A stretch of DNA of 10,071 nucleotides from an uncultured Clostridia bacterium (lineage in GTDB: Bacteria > Bacillota > Clostridia > TANB77 > CAG-508). The notes below the pieces were generated by a model, which saw only the letters and a program-made list of their open reading frames with translations, was not told the origin of the DNA and ran no database searches. The position numbers and the translations under genes are program-made. Of this stretch, positions 1 to 7,274 are shown piece by piece (within the stretch, counting starts at the first letter, position 1; each line of letters starts with the position of its first letter). Location: NCBI GenBank assembly GCA_947624405.1, contig CANQKB010000051.1, positions 1-10,071 of the forward strand. Direction: 5' to 3'.

Positions 1-27
1 AGCCTGTTATATTTAAGAGTTGAAATA

Positions 28-84
28 GATATTTTTTTGCCTACTAGATTTCGCAAACGTGTCTAGTTAGGGCACCAAAATATC
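28..84 (+). ncRNA. structured RNA element, 3' part, class unknown
   Basis: The segment folds into one compact nested structure. GATATTTT at 28-35 pairs perfectly with AAAATATC at 77-84. An inner helix pairs 39-48 with 62-73, with single bulges (GCC/GGC, TA/TA, CTAGA/TCTAG), around a loop containing GCAAACG (53-59). A strong terminator follows at once, so this looks like the 3' end of a structured transcript or leader whose start may lie outside the window. No protein frame is evident. I could not match it to purine, preQ1, GEMM, ZTP, T-box, tmRNA or SRP consensus features. The helices are seen; that it is a functional RNA is inference. Confidence 0.35.
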
Positions 85-118
85 AGGTTAGAAATCAAAT
101 TTCTAACCTATATTTTTT
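85..118 (+). terminator. intrinsic terminator
   Basis: AGGTTAGAAAT (85-95) pairs with ATTTCTAACCT (99-109) through a three-base loop, and TATTTTTT follows. This is a textbook plus-strand terminator for the structured element just upstream. Read on the minus strand the same hairpin is followed by GATATTTT, a weaker U-rich tail, so it may also stop the minus-strand unit that ends at 178. Confidence 0.8.
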
Positions 119-177
119 GCTTAATTTCAGAAAAGTCCCCCTATTTTATAGTTACTTTGAAACATTCTTTGACTATT

Positions 178-384
178 TTAATCTTTATTCCTTAACTTTG
201 ATACTAAAATTTCTGCATTTTTATAAGTTATTGAATTTTCTCCATATCTGTTTTTAATGTCTTCGAGTCTTTTAGTATATCCAACATCATTACCATACTT
301 ATCAATTTGCATATCTGCTTTATTCAATATTTCAGCCATCTTTTTAGCAACAGCTAATGAATGTTTCAATTTATATTCATCCAT
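178..384 (-). CDS. 68-aa protein resembling an HD-domain protein lacking its catalytic centre
   Basis: Residues 4-19 (YKLKHSLAVAKKMAEI) look like the N-terminal helix of small clostridial HD-domain phosphohydrolases. Residues 20-57 (LNKADMQIDKYGNDVGY, then RLEDIKNRYG) look like the C-terminal helices of the same proteins. As I recall that family, about 100 residues with the metal-binding H...HD...D motifs normally lie between; here the two parts are fused at about residue 19/20. The reading frame is intact. I start at ATG 384 because GGAG sits six bases upstream; a TTG four codons earlier would put that Shine-Dalgarno inside the gene. It follows the acetyltransferase by 17 bases, so they are probably co-transcribed. 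Without the HD residues it should not be a hydrolase. It could be a decayed paralogue or a real short family; the family match is from memory. Confidence 0.6.
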   Translation of the reverse strand: MDEYKLKHSLAVAKKMAEILNKADMQIDKYGNDVGYTKRLEDIKNRYGENSITYKNAEILVSKLRNKD

Positions 385-401
385 ATTTTTCTCCAAATAT
401 T

Positions 402-956
402 TTATTTAACTATTTTACATTTAGTTTTTATATCTTGTTCACCACAATTAGTTTTGTAATAATTAAAAAAGATAATATTCATCTTTTCTTTACTAATATT
501 TTTATCAATATTAGTTATAGGGGTATAGAGTACATTATATAGTAAATATTCAGAACCTGTTTTATTAAATCCGAGTCTTTTATAAAATTCAAGTCTCTTT
601 ATAGTGATTGAATTATCTTCATTATCAGCTTCTATTTCAGCAATTACCCCATTATTATTAACTATCTTATTCATTAAAATTTCTATTGCCTTTGTTCCAT
701 AACCTTTATTTTGAAATTCATTAAATATAGCAAAATAATCTAAATAAAATGGATAATCATCATTCAATTTTTCAAGCATAAAAAATCCAATAGTTATATC
801 ATCTAATAAAATCTTATAAAATTTTTCTATACCTTTTTTATAAGTATTTTCTATTTTTTGCCATTTTCTTTGTTCATCTTCTGGAAATAATTTTATATAT
901 CTATTGTAAATTTTTTCTTTAAATTCATTTATTGTTATTTCTAGTACATCTATCAT
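402..956 (-). CDS. GNAT family N-acetyltransferase
   Basis: The 184-residue product has the size and layout of a single-domain GNAT enzyme, which moves an acetyl group from acetyl-CoA to an amine. Residues 71-95 form the beta4-alpha3 acetyl-CoA site, with the pyrophosphate-binding motif Q82-N-K-G85-Y-G87. Residues 121-134 (RLEFYKRLGFNKTG) match the family's motif B (FYxxxGF). The N-terminal third is lysine- and glutamate-rich, and the tail after residue 145 extends past the core fold. I start at ATG 956, preceded by GGAG at six bases; a TTG at 968 is in frame but would contain that ribosome site. The substrate cannot be told from sequence. It is the first gene of a two-gene minus-strand unit. 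Its promoter is not clear; a weak TTAAAC/TATAAA-like pair lies near 1065-1090 on the minus strand. Confidence 0.85.
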   Translation of the reverse strand: MIDVLEITINEFKEKIYNRYIKLFPEDEQRKWQKIENTYKKGIEKFYKILLDDITIGFFMLEKLNDDYPFYLDYFAIFNEFQNKGYGTKAIEILMNKIVNNNGVIAEIEADNEDNSITIKRLEFYKRLGFNKTGSEYLLYNVLYTPITNIDKNISKEKMNIIFFNYYKTNCGEQDIKTKCKIVK

Positions 957-1222
957 TTTTAACTCCAAAATTCTAATAACTTATATCTTAAATATCTTTT
1001 TCAGTTTGTTTAAAACTTTTTCTATGAAAATTTTTGCTTTTTGGCTTATTTCGAATTGTCGTTCTTTATATAAACGATATAAAAAGTTTAACACACACAA
1101 GTTGAAAATGCAAGTACCATATAGTATTTGTCCAAAATAAAGTAATACAAATTTAAGTTAAATATATTTTTTATATTTCAAATTTTTTAAAATATTCATA
1201 AAAGATTTTGGATGTCTTTAAT
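957..1222. other. AT-rich intergenic stretch, 5' region of the acetyltransferase unit
   Basis: No coding frame is convincing here. The one regular element is an inverted repeat, TTTATAT (1065-1071) and ATATAAA (1077-1083) around AAACG. It sits where a minus-strand promoter for the acetyltransferase unit would be, so it may be part of a -10 region or a small operator. Low complexity makes such repeats likely by chance. Confidence 0.3.
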
Positions 1223-1251
1223 TTGATATTTCCAATAAAATATGGTATAAT
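1223..1251 (+). promoter_or_regulatory. consensus SigA-type promoter
   Basis: TTGATA (1223-1228) is followed after exactly 17 bases by TATAAT (1246-1251). This is one mismatch from the full vegetative consensus at -35, with a perfect -10 and ideal spacing. It points away from the acetyltransferase and toward 1258-1470, where no good gene exists. A near-palindrome centred on GTCGAC at 1265-1285 lies just downstream and could be a 5' RNA hairpin or an operator. Confidence 0.75.
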
Positions 1252-1257
1252 ATTAAT

Positions 1258-1470
1258 ATATGCTTTAATTTGTCGACATAATTAAGAGTTGAAAATTGTT
1301 TTAGAAAAAATTGAGTAAATCAGGAAGAATATGAAGCAAACGATTGCCTCTGTAAAGATTGTTTTGAAGACACTTTAATTAACCATTAAGATGAATTTTT
1401 CCCTCTTTAAATATAAGTAAAACTACTCACAATTAAAATATAAAATTTTTGTGAGTAGTTTTATTTTTTA
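1258..1470 (+). ncRNA. candidate small RNA of about 210 nt
   Basis: The segment runs from a consensus promoter to a strong terminator and has no substantial open reading frame. Visible helices are: 1265-1270 with 1280-1285, closing over TGTC/GACA with one bulge; and AAACGAT (1338-1344) with ATTGTTT (1358-1364), one G-U pair, around a 13-base loop. Possible long-range AGAG/CTCT pairing exists between 1285-1288 and 1348-1351. It lacks the hallmark sequences of tmRNA, RNase P, SRP and T-box RNAs. One 15-codon frame at 1331-1378 (MKQTIASVKIVLKTL), with AGGA five bases upstream, could be translated, so a small peptide or dual-function RNA is possible. The start point is estimated from the promoter. 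Confidence 0.5.
1419..1470. terminator. bidirectional intrinsic terminator
   Basis: A perfect 14-bp stem, AAAACTACTCACAA (1419-1432) with TTGTGAGTAGTTTT (1449-1462), encloses a 16-base loop. On the plus strand it runs into TTTTATTTTTTA, ending the candidate small RNA. On the minus strand the stem is followed by TTTTACTTATATTT, so it can also end the helicase message, whose stop codon is about 60 bases away. Confidence 0.85.
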
Positions 1471-1520
1471 TTATTAGCATAATTAATAATTGCATTTTAC
1501 TATCATTTTTAAATAAAACT

Positions 1521-4500
1521 TTATTCAAATAATTCCATTATTTCTTCTTTAGAAAGTTTATTAATAAATTTCTCCTCTGTAGAAAGTAATTGTTCTGAAA
1601 TCTTTGCTTTTTTCTCCTGCAATTTATTTATTTTTTCCTCAATAGAATTTACAGTAATCAACTTATAAACTTGAACACTATTCTTTTGTCCAATTCTATA
1701 AGCTCTATCTGTTGCCTGATTTTCACTAGAAACATTCCACCATGGATCATAATGTATTACAACATCAGCTCCTGTCAAATTTAAGCCTGTTCCTCCAGCT
1801 TTTAGTGAAATTAAAAATACTTTTATATTTTCATCTTTATTAAATCTTTCGACCATTTCCACTCTTTGACTAACTTGCGTACTTCCAGTTAATTTATAAT
1901 AATTTATTCCATCTTTTTTCAATAATTCCTCTATTATTGGAAACATTGATGTATAGCCTGAAAATAATAAAATCTTATGCCCTGCACTGATAGCTTCATG
2001 TATAATATCCATGCACTGATTTAACTTTCCGCTTCCACCTTTGTAATTGTCAATAAACAAGCTTGGATGACAACAAATCTGCCTCAATCTTGTAAGAAGC
2101 ATTAAAATTTTAAATTTACTTTTTTCAAAACTATTTATACTTAATTCCTCTGCAATTTCCTTTTTAGTTTGTGCAAAAAATGAGAAATATATTTTTTCTT
2201 GCTCTTCAGTCATTTCACTATTCATAATGGTAATATTCTTATCTGGTAATTCTGTTAATACTTCCGATTTTACCCTTCTTAAAATAAATGGAGTTATCAT
2301 AAACTTTAATTTTTTCAAAGCTTCCTCATCATTTTCTTTTAAAATTGGCACCTCAAATTTTTTCCTAAATTTATTATAGTTATATAAATATCCAGGCATT
2401 ATAAAATCAAAAATTGACCATAATTCCGAAATAGAATTTTCTATTGGTGTACCAGTTAAAGCAAATTTTGTTTCACCTTGTAAATTTTTTAAAGCAGTAG
2501 CATTCTGTGTTGTAAAATTTTTTATATATTGTGCCTCATCAGCTATAATATATTTAAAATATTTTTCTTCATATTCAAATACATCCCTTTTTAATAAATC
2601 ATAAGACGTAATAACTACATTATATTTATCATAATCACTAATTAATTCTTTTCTGGTCTGTGCATCCCCTCTTATTACTAAAACCTTTATATTTTTTGCC
2701 CATTTTTCAATTTCAGCTTTCCAATTTAAAACCAAAGAACTTGGGCAAACAACAATTGACGGTCTTATATTTTTATTTTTTAATTCTGAAGAAATTAATG
2801 CTATAACTTGTAAAGTTTTTCCAAGACCCATATCATCTGCCAGTATTCCACCTAATTTGTAATTTTCTAAAACTTTTAACCATTTATAACCATTTTTTTG
2901 ATAATCTCTTAAAACATTCTCATATTTTTCATCTATTTTTATTTCTTCAGAGAAATTTTTATTTTCTAAATTATTTATTAATTTTGTAAATCCATCATTT
3001 TGGGTTGTACTTATATTTTTATTATTATTTAATATTTTTTCCAAATAAATTCCTCTATTAACTGGCATTTTTATTATTCCGTTTTCCAGTTTATCATAAT
3101 TTACATCAAAAGTACTTTGCATATCATTTAAAAATTCTATGCTTTCATTTTTTTCTAAATTAATATAATCACCATTTTTTAATTTATAATATTTTTTCTT
3201 AATATTATAATTTTTTAATATATCCTTTATTTCGTCAATATCAATATTTATTTTTGAAATATCTAATTCAAGTAATCCATTTTCAAGTTTTATAGAAGCA
3301 TTAGAAATTTTTACATTTTTTATTTTTTTATTTTTAAATTTATCTGTTACTAAAACTTCAAAATCATTCATATATTTTTCTATTTTAAAAGATAAAAATT
3401 CATATATTGCCTCCTGGTCTTTTAAAATGAAATATTTTTTATTAGCCTGCAATTCAAATCCATCTAAAAATAATTTTTTTAAAACTGCTCTTTCCTCTAT
3501 AACATTTCTAATTATATTATTTTCCTCAATATATTCTTTATAATTATCTAATATATTAAACTCATAATTTAAATAGCAAAATTTTAATTCTAATATAATA
3601 TTCTCTTTTTCATCTAAATCTAAATAAATTTTTGAAGCTAATTTATTTACTAATAAAGCTTCTTTTACAATTTCTGTAGACAACATATCTGTTTTTAAAT
3701 AATCTTTTATTTCAGGGAAAACATAATTTTTAAATTCATCAATTTTATCTTCTGGAATTAAAAAATTATTCCCATATAAAAATATTTCTAATATTTTTTC
3801 TATATTTTTATTTTCTTTTTTATTTATTATATATAATTTATTTTTATATAATAAATATAAATAGTCATTTGTTTCTACATATGAATATTTATTAAGATTT
3901 ATTTTTATTCTATATTCATTTGTTTCAATCATTTTTTCTATATTCAAAAGAATATCTATTTTTTCATTTGTAATCATAACTTCTTGTTCAGCACTATATT
4001 TGCTACTTGCTTCAATATTTGAATTTTTTATTAATTCAAAAAATTCATCAATTTTTTCTTCTGCAATTTCCATATATTTTCCGCATAATGGATTTAATGA
4101 GTAATAATGCCCATAAGAATTATTTGTAATTTTTTGACTATATTTTATTAATTGTGCATAATTTAAAATAAAATCCAATAATTTTTGTGAATCTTCTGTA
4201 AAATTTTCTTTTTTAGCAATAAATCTTAAATTTTTTCCATATTGAATTTCTTGTTCATCTTTAAATGCATCACAAAAACTTTGTATATTTTTTAAAATAT
4301 ACAATCTACTTTCTCCAATTTTAAAACTAACAAATATTTGGTTATTTGCTCCCAATTCTATTTTTGGTTTTATTTGTATTTGTGTTGAATAATCAGGAAG
4401 ATCACTTTTTCGTATATTTGCTAATATTTTTGTCTCTTCATATAAGTCTTTCAAATCTGCCTTACTATTTAATCTTACATCTTCTTCATATATATCATTT

Positions 4501-4976
4501 TCTTTTTTAAATTTTCTTAATGCTCCTAACGCCTCTGAATATTTAAACTCATATTCACGTTTTTTTCGTTCATCTTCCAGTTTCATAAGAAATCGCTGAT
4601 GTATTCTTTCTTCTTCTAATTTTCTTTTTTCTAATATTTCCTTCTTTTTTTCTTCCGTGCTAGGATAATGTGGTTCAATAGTTTCCATACTTGTCGCTAA
4701 TATGTGTTTGCATAAATTGCCACTATAATAATCTTGACACGTACAACTATATTCATCTATTGTATTTTCATTTATTCTTAATGTTACATCATATATTCTT
4801 CCAGTACTCCCATTAACTTTTGCTTCTATTGTAATATCCTCATCAATTTTTTCTGCTTTTGTAATTTCTACATTTTCTCCATTGTATAAAGATTTCGCAC
4901 GTATTTTTCTTGTTGTGTCATATGGTTTCTTAAAATTAAGTACTTTTAACTTTAAATCTGTAACATCTATTATCAT
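1521..4976 (-). CDS. SNF2-family helicase with N-terminal SWIM zinc finger
   Basis: The 1151-residue product is a bacterial SNF2-type ATPase, expected to translocate on double-stranded DNA and remodel DNA-protein complexes. A SWIM zinc finger near the N-terminus shows C78-x-C80-x8-C89-x-H91. A charged coiled-coil-like stretch follows (about 105-165), then a long AT-rich middle region likely to be the bacterial SNF2-associated domain. The ATPase lies at about 690-1145: Walker A DDMGLGKT near 715, DEAQ near 813, LTGTPIENS just after, GGTGLNLTG near 1064 and the arginine-finger motif QATDRAYRIGQ near 1092. This layout matches Firmicutes YwqA-like proteins. ATG 4976 is preceded by AGAGAGG. The many A/T homopolymer runs leave the frame intact over 1151 codons, which speaks for good sequence quality. 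It stands alone, divergent from the ABC-F gene and ending near a terminator. The biological role is not established from context. Confidence 0.93.
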   Translation of the reverse strand: MIIDVTDLKLKVLNFKKPYDTTRKIRAKSLYNGENVEITKAEKIDEDITIEAKVNGSTGRIYDVTLRINENTIDEYSCTCQDYYSGNLCKHILATSMETIEPHYPSTEEKKKEILEKRKLEEERIHQRFLMKLEDERKKREYEFKYSEALGALRKFKKENDIYEEDVRLNSKADLKDLYEETKILANIRKSDLPDYSTQIQIKPKIELGANNQIFVSFKIGESRLYILKNIQSFCDAFKDEQEIQYGKNLRFIAKKENFTEDSQKLLDFILNYAQLIKYSQKITNNSYGHYYSLNPLCGKYMEIAEEKIDEFFELIKNSNIEASSKYSAEQEVMITNEKIDILLNIEKMIETNEYRIKINLNKYSYVETNDYLYLLYKNKLYIINKKENKNIEKILEIFLYGNNFLIPEDKIDEFKNYVFPEIKDYLKTDMLSTEIVKEALLVNKLASKIYLDLDEKENIILELKFCYLNYEFNILDNYKEYIEENNIIRNVIEERAVLKKLFLDGFELQANKKYFILKDQEAIYEFLSFKIEKYMNDFEVLVTDKFKNKKIKNVKISNASIKLENGLLELDISKINIDIDEIKDILKNYNIKKKYYKLKNGDYINLEKNESIEFLNDMQSTFDVNYDKLENGIIKMPVNRGIYLEKILNNNKNISTTQNDGFTKLINNLENKNFSEEIKIDEKYENVLRDYQKNGYKWLKVLENYKLGGILADDMGLGKTLQVIALISSELKNKNIRPSIVVCPSSLVLNWKAEIEKWAKNIKVLVIRGDAQTRKELISDYDKYNVVITSYDLLKRDVFEYEEKYFKYIIADEAQYIKNFTTQNATALKNLQGETKFALTGTPIENSISELWSIFDFIMPGYLYNYNKFRKKFEVPILKENDEEALKKLKFMITPFILRRVKSEVLTELPDKNITIMNSEMTEEQEKIYFSFFAQTKKEIAEELSINSFEKSKFKILMLLTRLRQICCHPSLFIDNYKGGSGKLNQCMDIIHEAISAGHKILLFSGYTSMFPIIEELLKKDGINYYKLTGSTQVSQRVEMVERFNKDENIKVFLISLKAGGTGLNLTGADVVIHYDPWWNVSSENQATDRAYRIGQKNSVQVYKLITVNSIEEKINKLQEKKAKISEQLLSTEEKFINKLSKEEIMELFE

Positions 4977-5135
4977 CGTTTTTTTCCTCTCTTATATTAA
5001 TTAATTATTAAATTTTATCATATATTTACATAAATTAAAAGAGGTTATCGCATTTTTCTTCTTTTTTTGACATATACAGCTACAATTCACAGCCGATTTT
5101 CGCTAAGCTACCTGAGGAAATGCAATTCGTATGAA
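4977..5135. other. divergent intergenic region and upstream leader of the ABC-F gene
   Basis: The left part (4977-5040) is extremely AT-rich and must hold the minus-strand helicase promoter and its AGAGAGG ribosome site. From about 5067 the base composition becomes richer in G and C. A TTG-initiated frame from 5067 runs 37 codons (TYTATIHSRFSLSYLRK...) without a stop through the hairpin to TAA at 5178, but it lacks a well-spaced Shine-Dalgarno. Smaller frames follow GAGGA near 5114 (MQFV and MNK). No clean plus-strand promoter is visible above the hairpin. A TTGACA at 5067 has no -10 at the right distance. Confidence 0.35.
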
Positions 5136-5168
5136 CAAGTGAATGTATTTACAATCACTTGCTTTTTT
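5136..5168 (+). terminator. leader terminator or attenuator upstream of the ABC-F gene
   Basis: CAAGTGA (5136-5142) pairs with TCACTTG (5155-5161). The inner TGTA/TACA can extend the helix past one A-A mismatch, and a run of six T follows (5163-5168). It points toward the ABC-F gene about 100 bases downstream. Resistance-type ABC-F genes are often controlled by leader attenuation, so this may be an attenuator. AAATGC at 5118-5123 could pair with GCATTT at 5050-5055 in an alternative fold. It could equally be an insulating terminator, because a promoter follows directly. Confidence 0.6.
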
Positions 5169-5195
5169 GATATACTTTAATCGAATAAATAATAA
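5167..5195 (+). promoter_or_regulatory. probable SigA-type promoter of the ABC-F gene
   Basis: TTGATA (5167-5172) is followed after 17 bases by TAATAA (5190-5195). The -35 begins in the T-run of the preceding hairpin, so upstream transcription stops where the gene's own transcription would start. It implies a 5' leader of about 70 bases that contains a nine-codon mini-ORF. Confidence 0.5.
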
Positions 5196-5221
5196 ATTAT
5201 CAAGAAAAATTAAATATAAAA

Positions 5222-5251
5222 ATGCACTACAAAAAAATGACCACGACATAA
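5222..5251 (+). CDS. nine-codon leader ORF candidate (MHYKKMTTT)
   Basis: ATG at 5222 opens a nine-codon frame, MHYKKMTTT, that stops with TAA one base before the AAGGAGG ribosome site of the ABC-F gene. The placement is that of a leader peptide whose translation could expose or hide the downstream start. Its own Shine-Dalgarno is poor (only an A-rich CAAGAAAA), so translation is uncertain. In such AT-rich DNA it could be chance. Confidence 0.25.
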   Translation: MHYKKMTTT

Positions 5252-5269
5252 CAAGGAGGAAAACTACAA

Positions 5270-7198
5270 ATGTTACTAATTAACGGAGCTAATATAACTA
5301 AATCATTTTCAGGAGAAATTCTTTTTGAAAATGTTTCTTTCAATGTGTATGATAAAGATAAAATAGGTTTTGTAGGAATTAATGGAGCTGGAAAATCAAC
5401 TTTATTCAAAATAATAATCGATATGATGGATTTTGATAGTGGTAATCTATCAAAAAGTAAAGATGTTAAAATTGGATATCTTGAACAATACCCAATATCT
5501 GATGGTACGCGAACAATAATGGATGAAATGTTGACCGTATTTTCGGAAGTTATTGAAGTTGAAGAACAACTTACTAAAATACAAATAGATTTAGAAAAAC
5601 AAAGCGATAATATAGATGTGCTAATTTCTCGTCAGGCATCACTTCAAGAACGTTTTATGGAACTTGGTGGAGAACATTATAAATCAAAAATAAAAAGTGT
5701 ACTGAAAGGACTGGGATTTTCTGAAGATGTATTTTCAATGCCTCTTAGTAATTTGTCGGGAGGCCAAAAGACTCGTATTGCACTTTGCAAATTATTATTA
5801 TCTGACACAAATCTTTTACTTCTTGACGAACCAACAAACCATCTCGATATTGATTCTATCGAATGGCTTGAAAAATTTTTGGATAATTACAAAGGTGCAT
5901 TTATAATTATATCTCATGACAGGTTCTTCCTTGACAGAGTAACGAATAAAACCTTTGAGATTGAAAATAAACACTTTCGCTCTTATGATGGTAGCTACAG
6001 TGAATATATTGCACAGCGTGAAATTGAAAAGCTATCCGAACAACGTGATTATGATTGGAAACTACGCGAAATTCATCGATTAGAAGAAGTTATTGAGATA
6101 CAAAGACGATGGAAACATAAGAAAAATAAAAAAACACATACTCTTGATAATACGAAAAAAATGATAGCAAGACTTGAAGAAACACTTGTTAAACCAAAAC
6201 AAGCACCGAAATCAATACATTTTCATTTTAAAGCTTGTGAAGGTGGTGCAAAAAATGTTCTTGTAACGGAAAAACTTGGTATGAAGTTTGAAGAAAATAC
6301 ATTATTCGAAAATGTGAATATTCATATTAGAAAAGGTGAAAAAATCTTCTTGCTTGGTCCAAATGGATGTGGAAAAACCACACTTCTCAAAATTTTGATG
6401 GGGCAAATTCAGCAAACCTCTGGTGAATATAAAATAGGTGAAAATACTTATGTTGGATACTACGAACAGATTAAAGAAAAAATAAATTGTGATAAGACTG
6501 TAATTAATGATGTATGGGATGAATCTCCAAACTTTACCCAGACAGAAATAAGAAATGCACTTGCACTATTTCTGTTCCAAGGTGATGATGTATTCAAAGA
6601 TATAAAGTTACTTTCTGGTGGAGAACTTGCACGTGTAGAACTCACAAAACTTTTGCTAAAAAAAGTTAATTTTCTTATTATGGATGAACCAACCAATCAC
6701 CTTGATATCAAATCGCGTGAAGCTCTAGAATCAACACTCTATGATTATGATGGTACAATGCTCATGGTTTCTCACGATAGATATTTTATTAATAAGCTAG
6801 CAGATAAAATTATATATCTTACTCCAAACGGAATTATCGAGTATAAAGGTAATTATGACGATTATCTTGAAGGAAAAGAAAAAATTGCAGCAGAACAAAA
6901 ATCAAAAGGAAAAACAGAAACAGAAGAAAAAGGGCGTGACTATAAAGAAAAAAAACGACTTGAAGCAGAAAAGCGTAAAATACTAAATCGAAATAATAAG
7001 GTTGAAAATCTAATTGAAACAATTGAAAAGAAAATTGCTGAACTTGAAAAAGAATATGATATTCCTGAGATTGCATCTGATTATGAAAAGCTTAGTGAAA
7101 TATCAACACAAATTGATGCACTTCGTACTGAGCTTGACATGCTTATGGAAGAATGGGAGGAATTACAGCTTGAGATTAAAAAGAATAATGAATATTAA
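5270..7198 (+). CDS. ABC-F family ATPase, YdiF-type
   Basis: The 642-residue product has two ABC ATPase domains in one chain and no membrane segments, so it is a soluble ABC-F protein that acts on ribosomes, not a transporter. Domain 1: Walker A GINGAGKST (36-44), signature LSGGQ (162-166), Walker B with D186-E187, H-loop H216. The inter-domain linker (about 231-330) is rich in Arg and Lys, as expected for the arm that reaches the P-site tRNA. Domain 2: GPNGCGKT (363-370), LSGGE (448-452), D472-E473, H502. A coiled-coil tail (about 535-642) ends in a DYEKLSEIST...EEWEELQLE pattern, and length and tail match YdiF of Bacillus. AAGGAGG lies 10 bases before ATG 5270. By my hand count 17 of about 24 arginines use CGT/CGC/CGA, unlike the AGA-rich neighbours, which suggests transfer. 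Whether it confers drug resistance or is a housekeeping translation factor cannot be told. Confidence 0.92.
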   Translation: MLLINGANITKSFSGEILFENVSFNVYDKDKIGFVGINGAGKSTLFKIIIDMMDFDSGNLSKSKDVKIGYLEQYPISDGTRTIMDEMLTVFSEVIEVEEQLTKIQIDLEKQSDNIDVLISRQASLQERFMELGGEHYKSKIKSVLKGLGFSEDVFSMPLSNLSGGQKTRIALCKLLLSDTNLLLLDEPTNHLDIDSIEWLEKFLDNYKGAFIIISHDRFFLDRVTNKTFEIENKHFRSYDGSYSEYIAQREIEKLSEQRDYDWKLREIHRLEEVIEIQRRWKHKKNKKTHTLDNTKKMIARLEETLVKPKQAPKSIHFHFKACEGGAKNVLVTEKLGMKFEENTLFENVNIHIRKGEKIFLLGPNGCGKTTLLKILMGQIQQTSGEYKIGENTYVGYYEQIKEKINCDKTVINDVWDESPNFTQTEIRNALALFLFQGDDVFKDIKLLSGGELARVELTKLLLKKVNFLIMDEPTNHLDIKSREALESTLYDYDGTMLMVSHDRYFINKLADKIIYLTPNGIIEYKGNYDDYLEGKEKIAAEQKSKGKTETEEKGRDYKEKKRLEAEKRKILNRNNKVENLIETIEKKIAELEKEYDIPEIASDYEKLSEISTQIDALRTELDMLMEEWEELQLEIKKNNEY

Positions 7199-7200
7199 AC

Positions 7201-7257
7201 TGCACGAAAGAAATTGAGGAATATATAAAAGAGGTAGTACCAAAATCAAATAAATAG
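7201..7257 (+). pseudogene. possible C-terminal stub of a lost gene
   Basis: Just after the ABC-F stop, a different frame reads CTKEIEEYIKEVVPKSNK and stops at TAG 7255. The charged amphipathic pattern looks like the C-terminus of a real clostridial protein, not random intergenic DNA. It has no start codon or ribosome site, and the frame is closed by TGA at 7189 inside the ABC-F gene. I infer that the ABC-F gene was inserted into, or replaced most of, an older gene, leaving this end. The parent protein is not recognised. A stretch this short could be coincidence. Confidence 0.35.
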
Positions 7258-7274
7258 TAAGGAGTTGAAATTTT

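Noticed and set aside
357..542. 61-codon plus-strand frame rich in Ile, Phe and Tyr
   Set aside because: It overlaps the acetyltransferase and HD-like genes in antisense. Its hydrophobic look is what AT-rich Lys/Asn codons give when read on the other strand.
1258..1418. Identification as 6S RNA, SRP RNA, tmRNA or tracrRNA
   Set aside because: GTTTTAGA near 1308 recalls type II CRISPR repeats, and CAGGAAG recalls SRP RNA, but no cas gene, repeat array or full consensus of these classes is present.
5067..5178. 37-codon TTG-initiated frame as a real leader peptide
   Set aside because: There is no Shine-Dalgarno at a workable distance before TTG 5067, and the frame runs through the hairpin arms; it is kept only as a possibility in the leader description.
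5227..5409. 60-codon minus-strand frame over the start of the ABC-F gene
   Set aside because: It lies antisense to the well-supported ABC-F Walker A region and has no family features; it is a shadow frame, as are those at 6460-6696, 6834-7076, 7014-7217 and 9826-10026.
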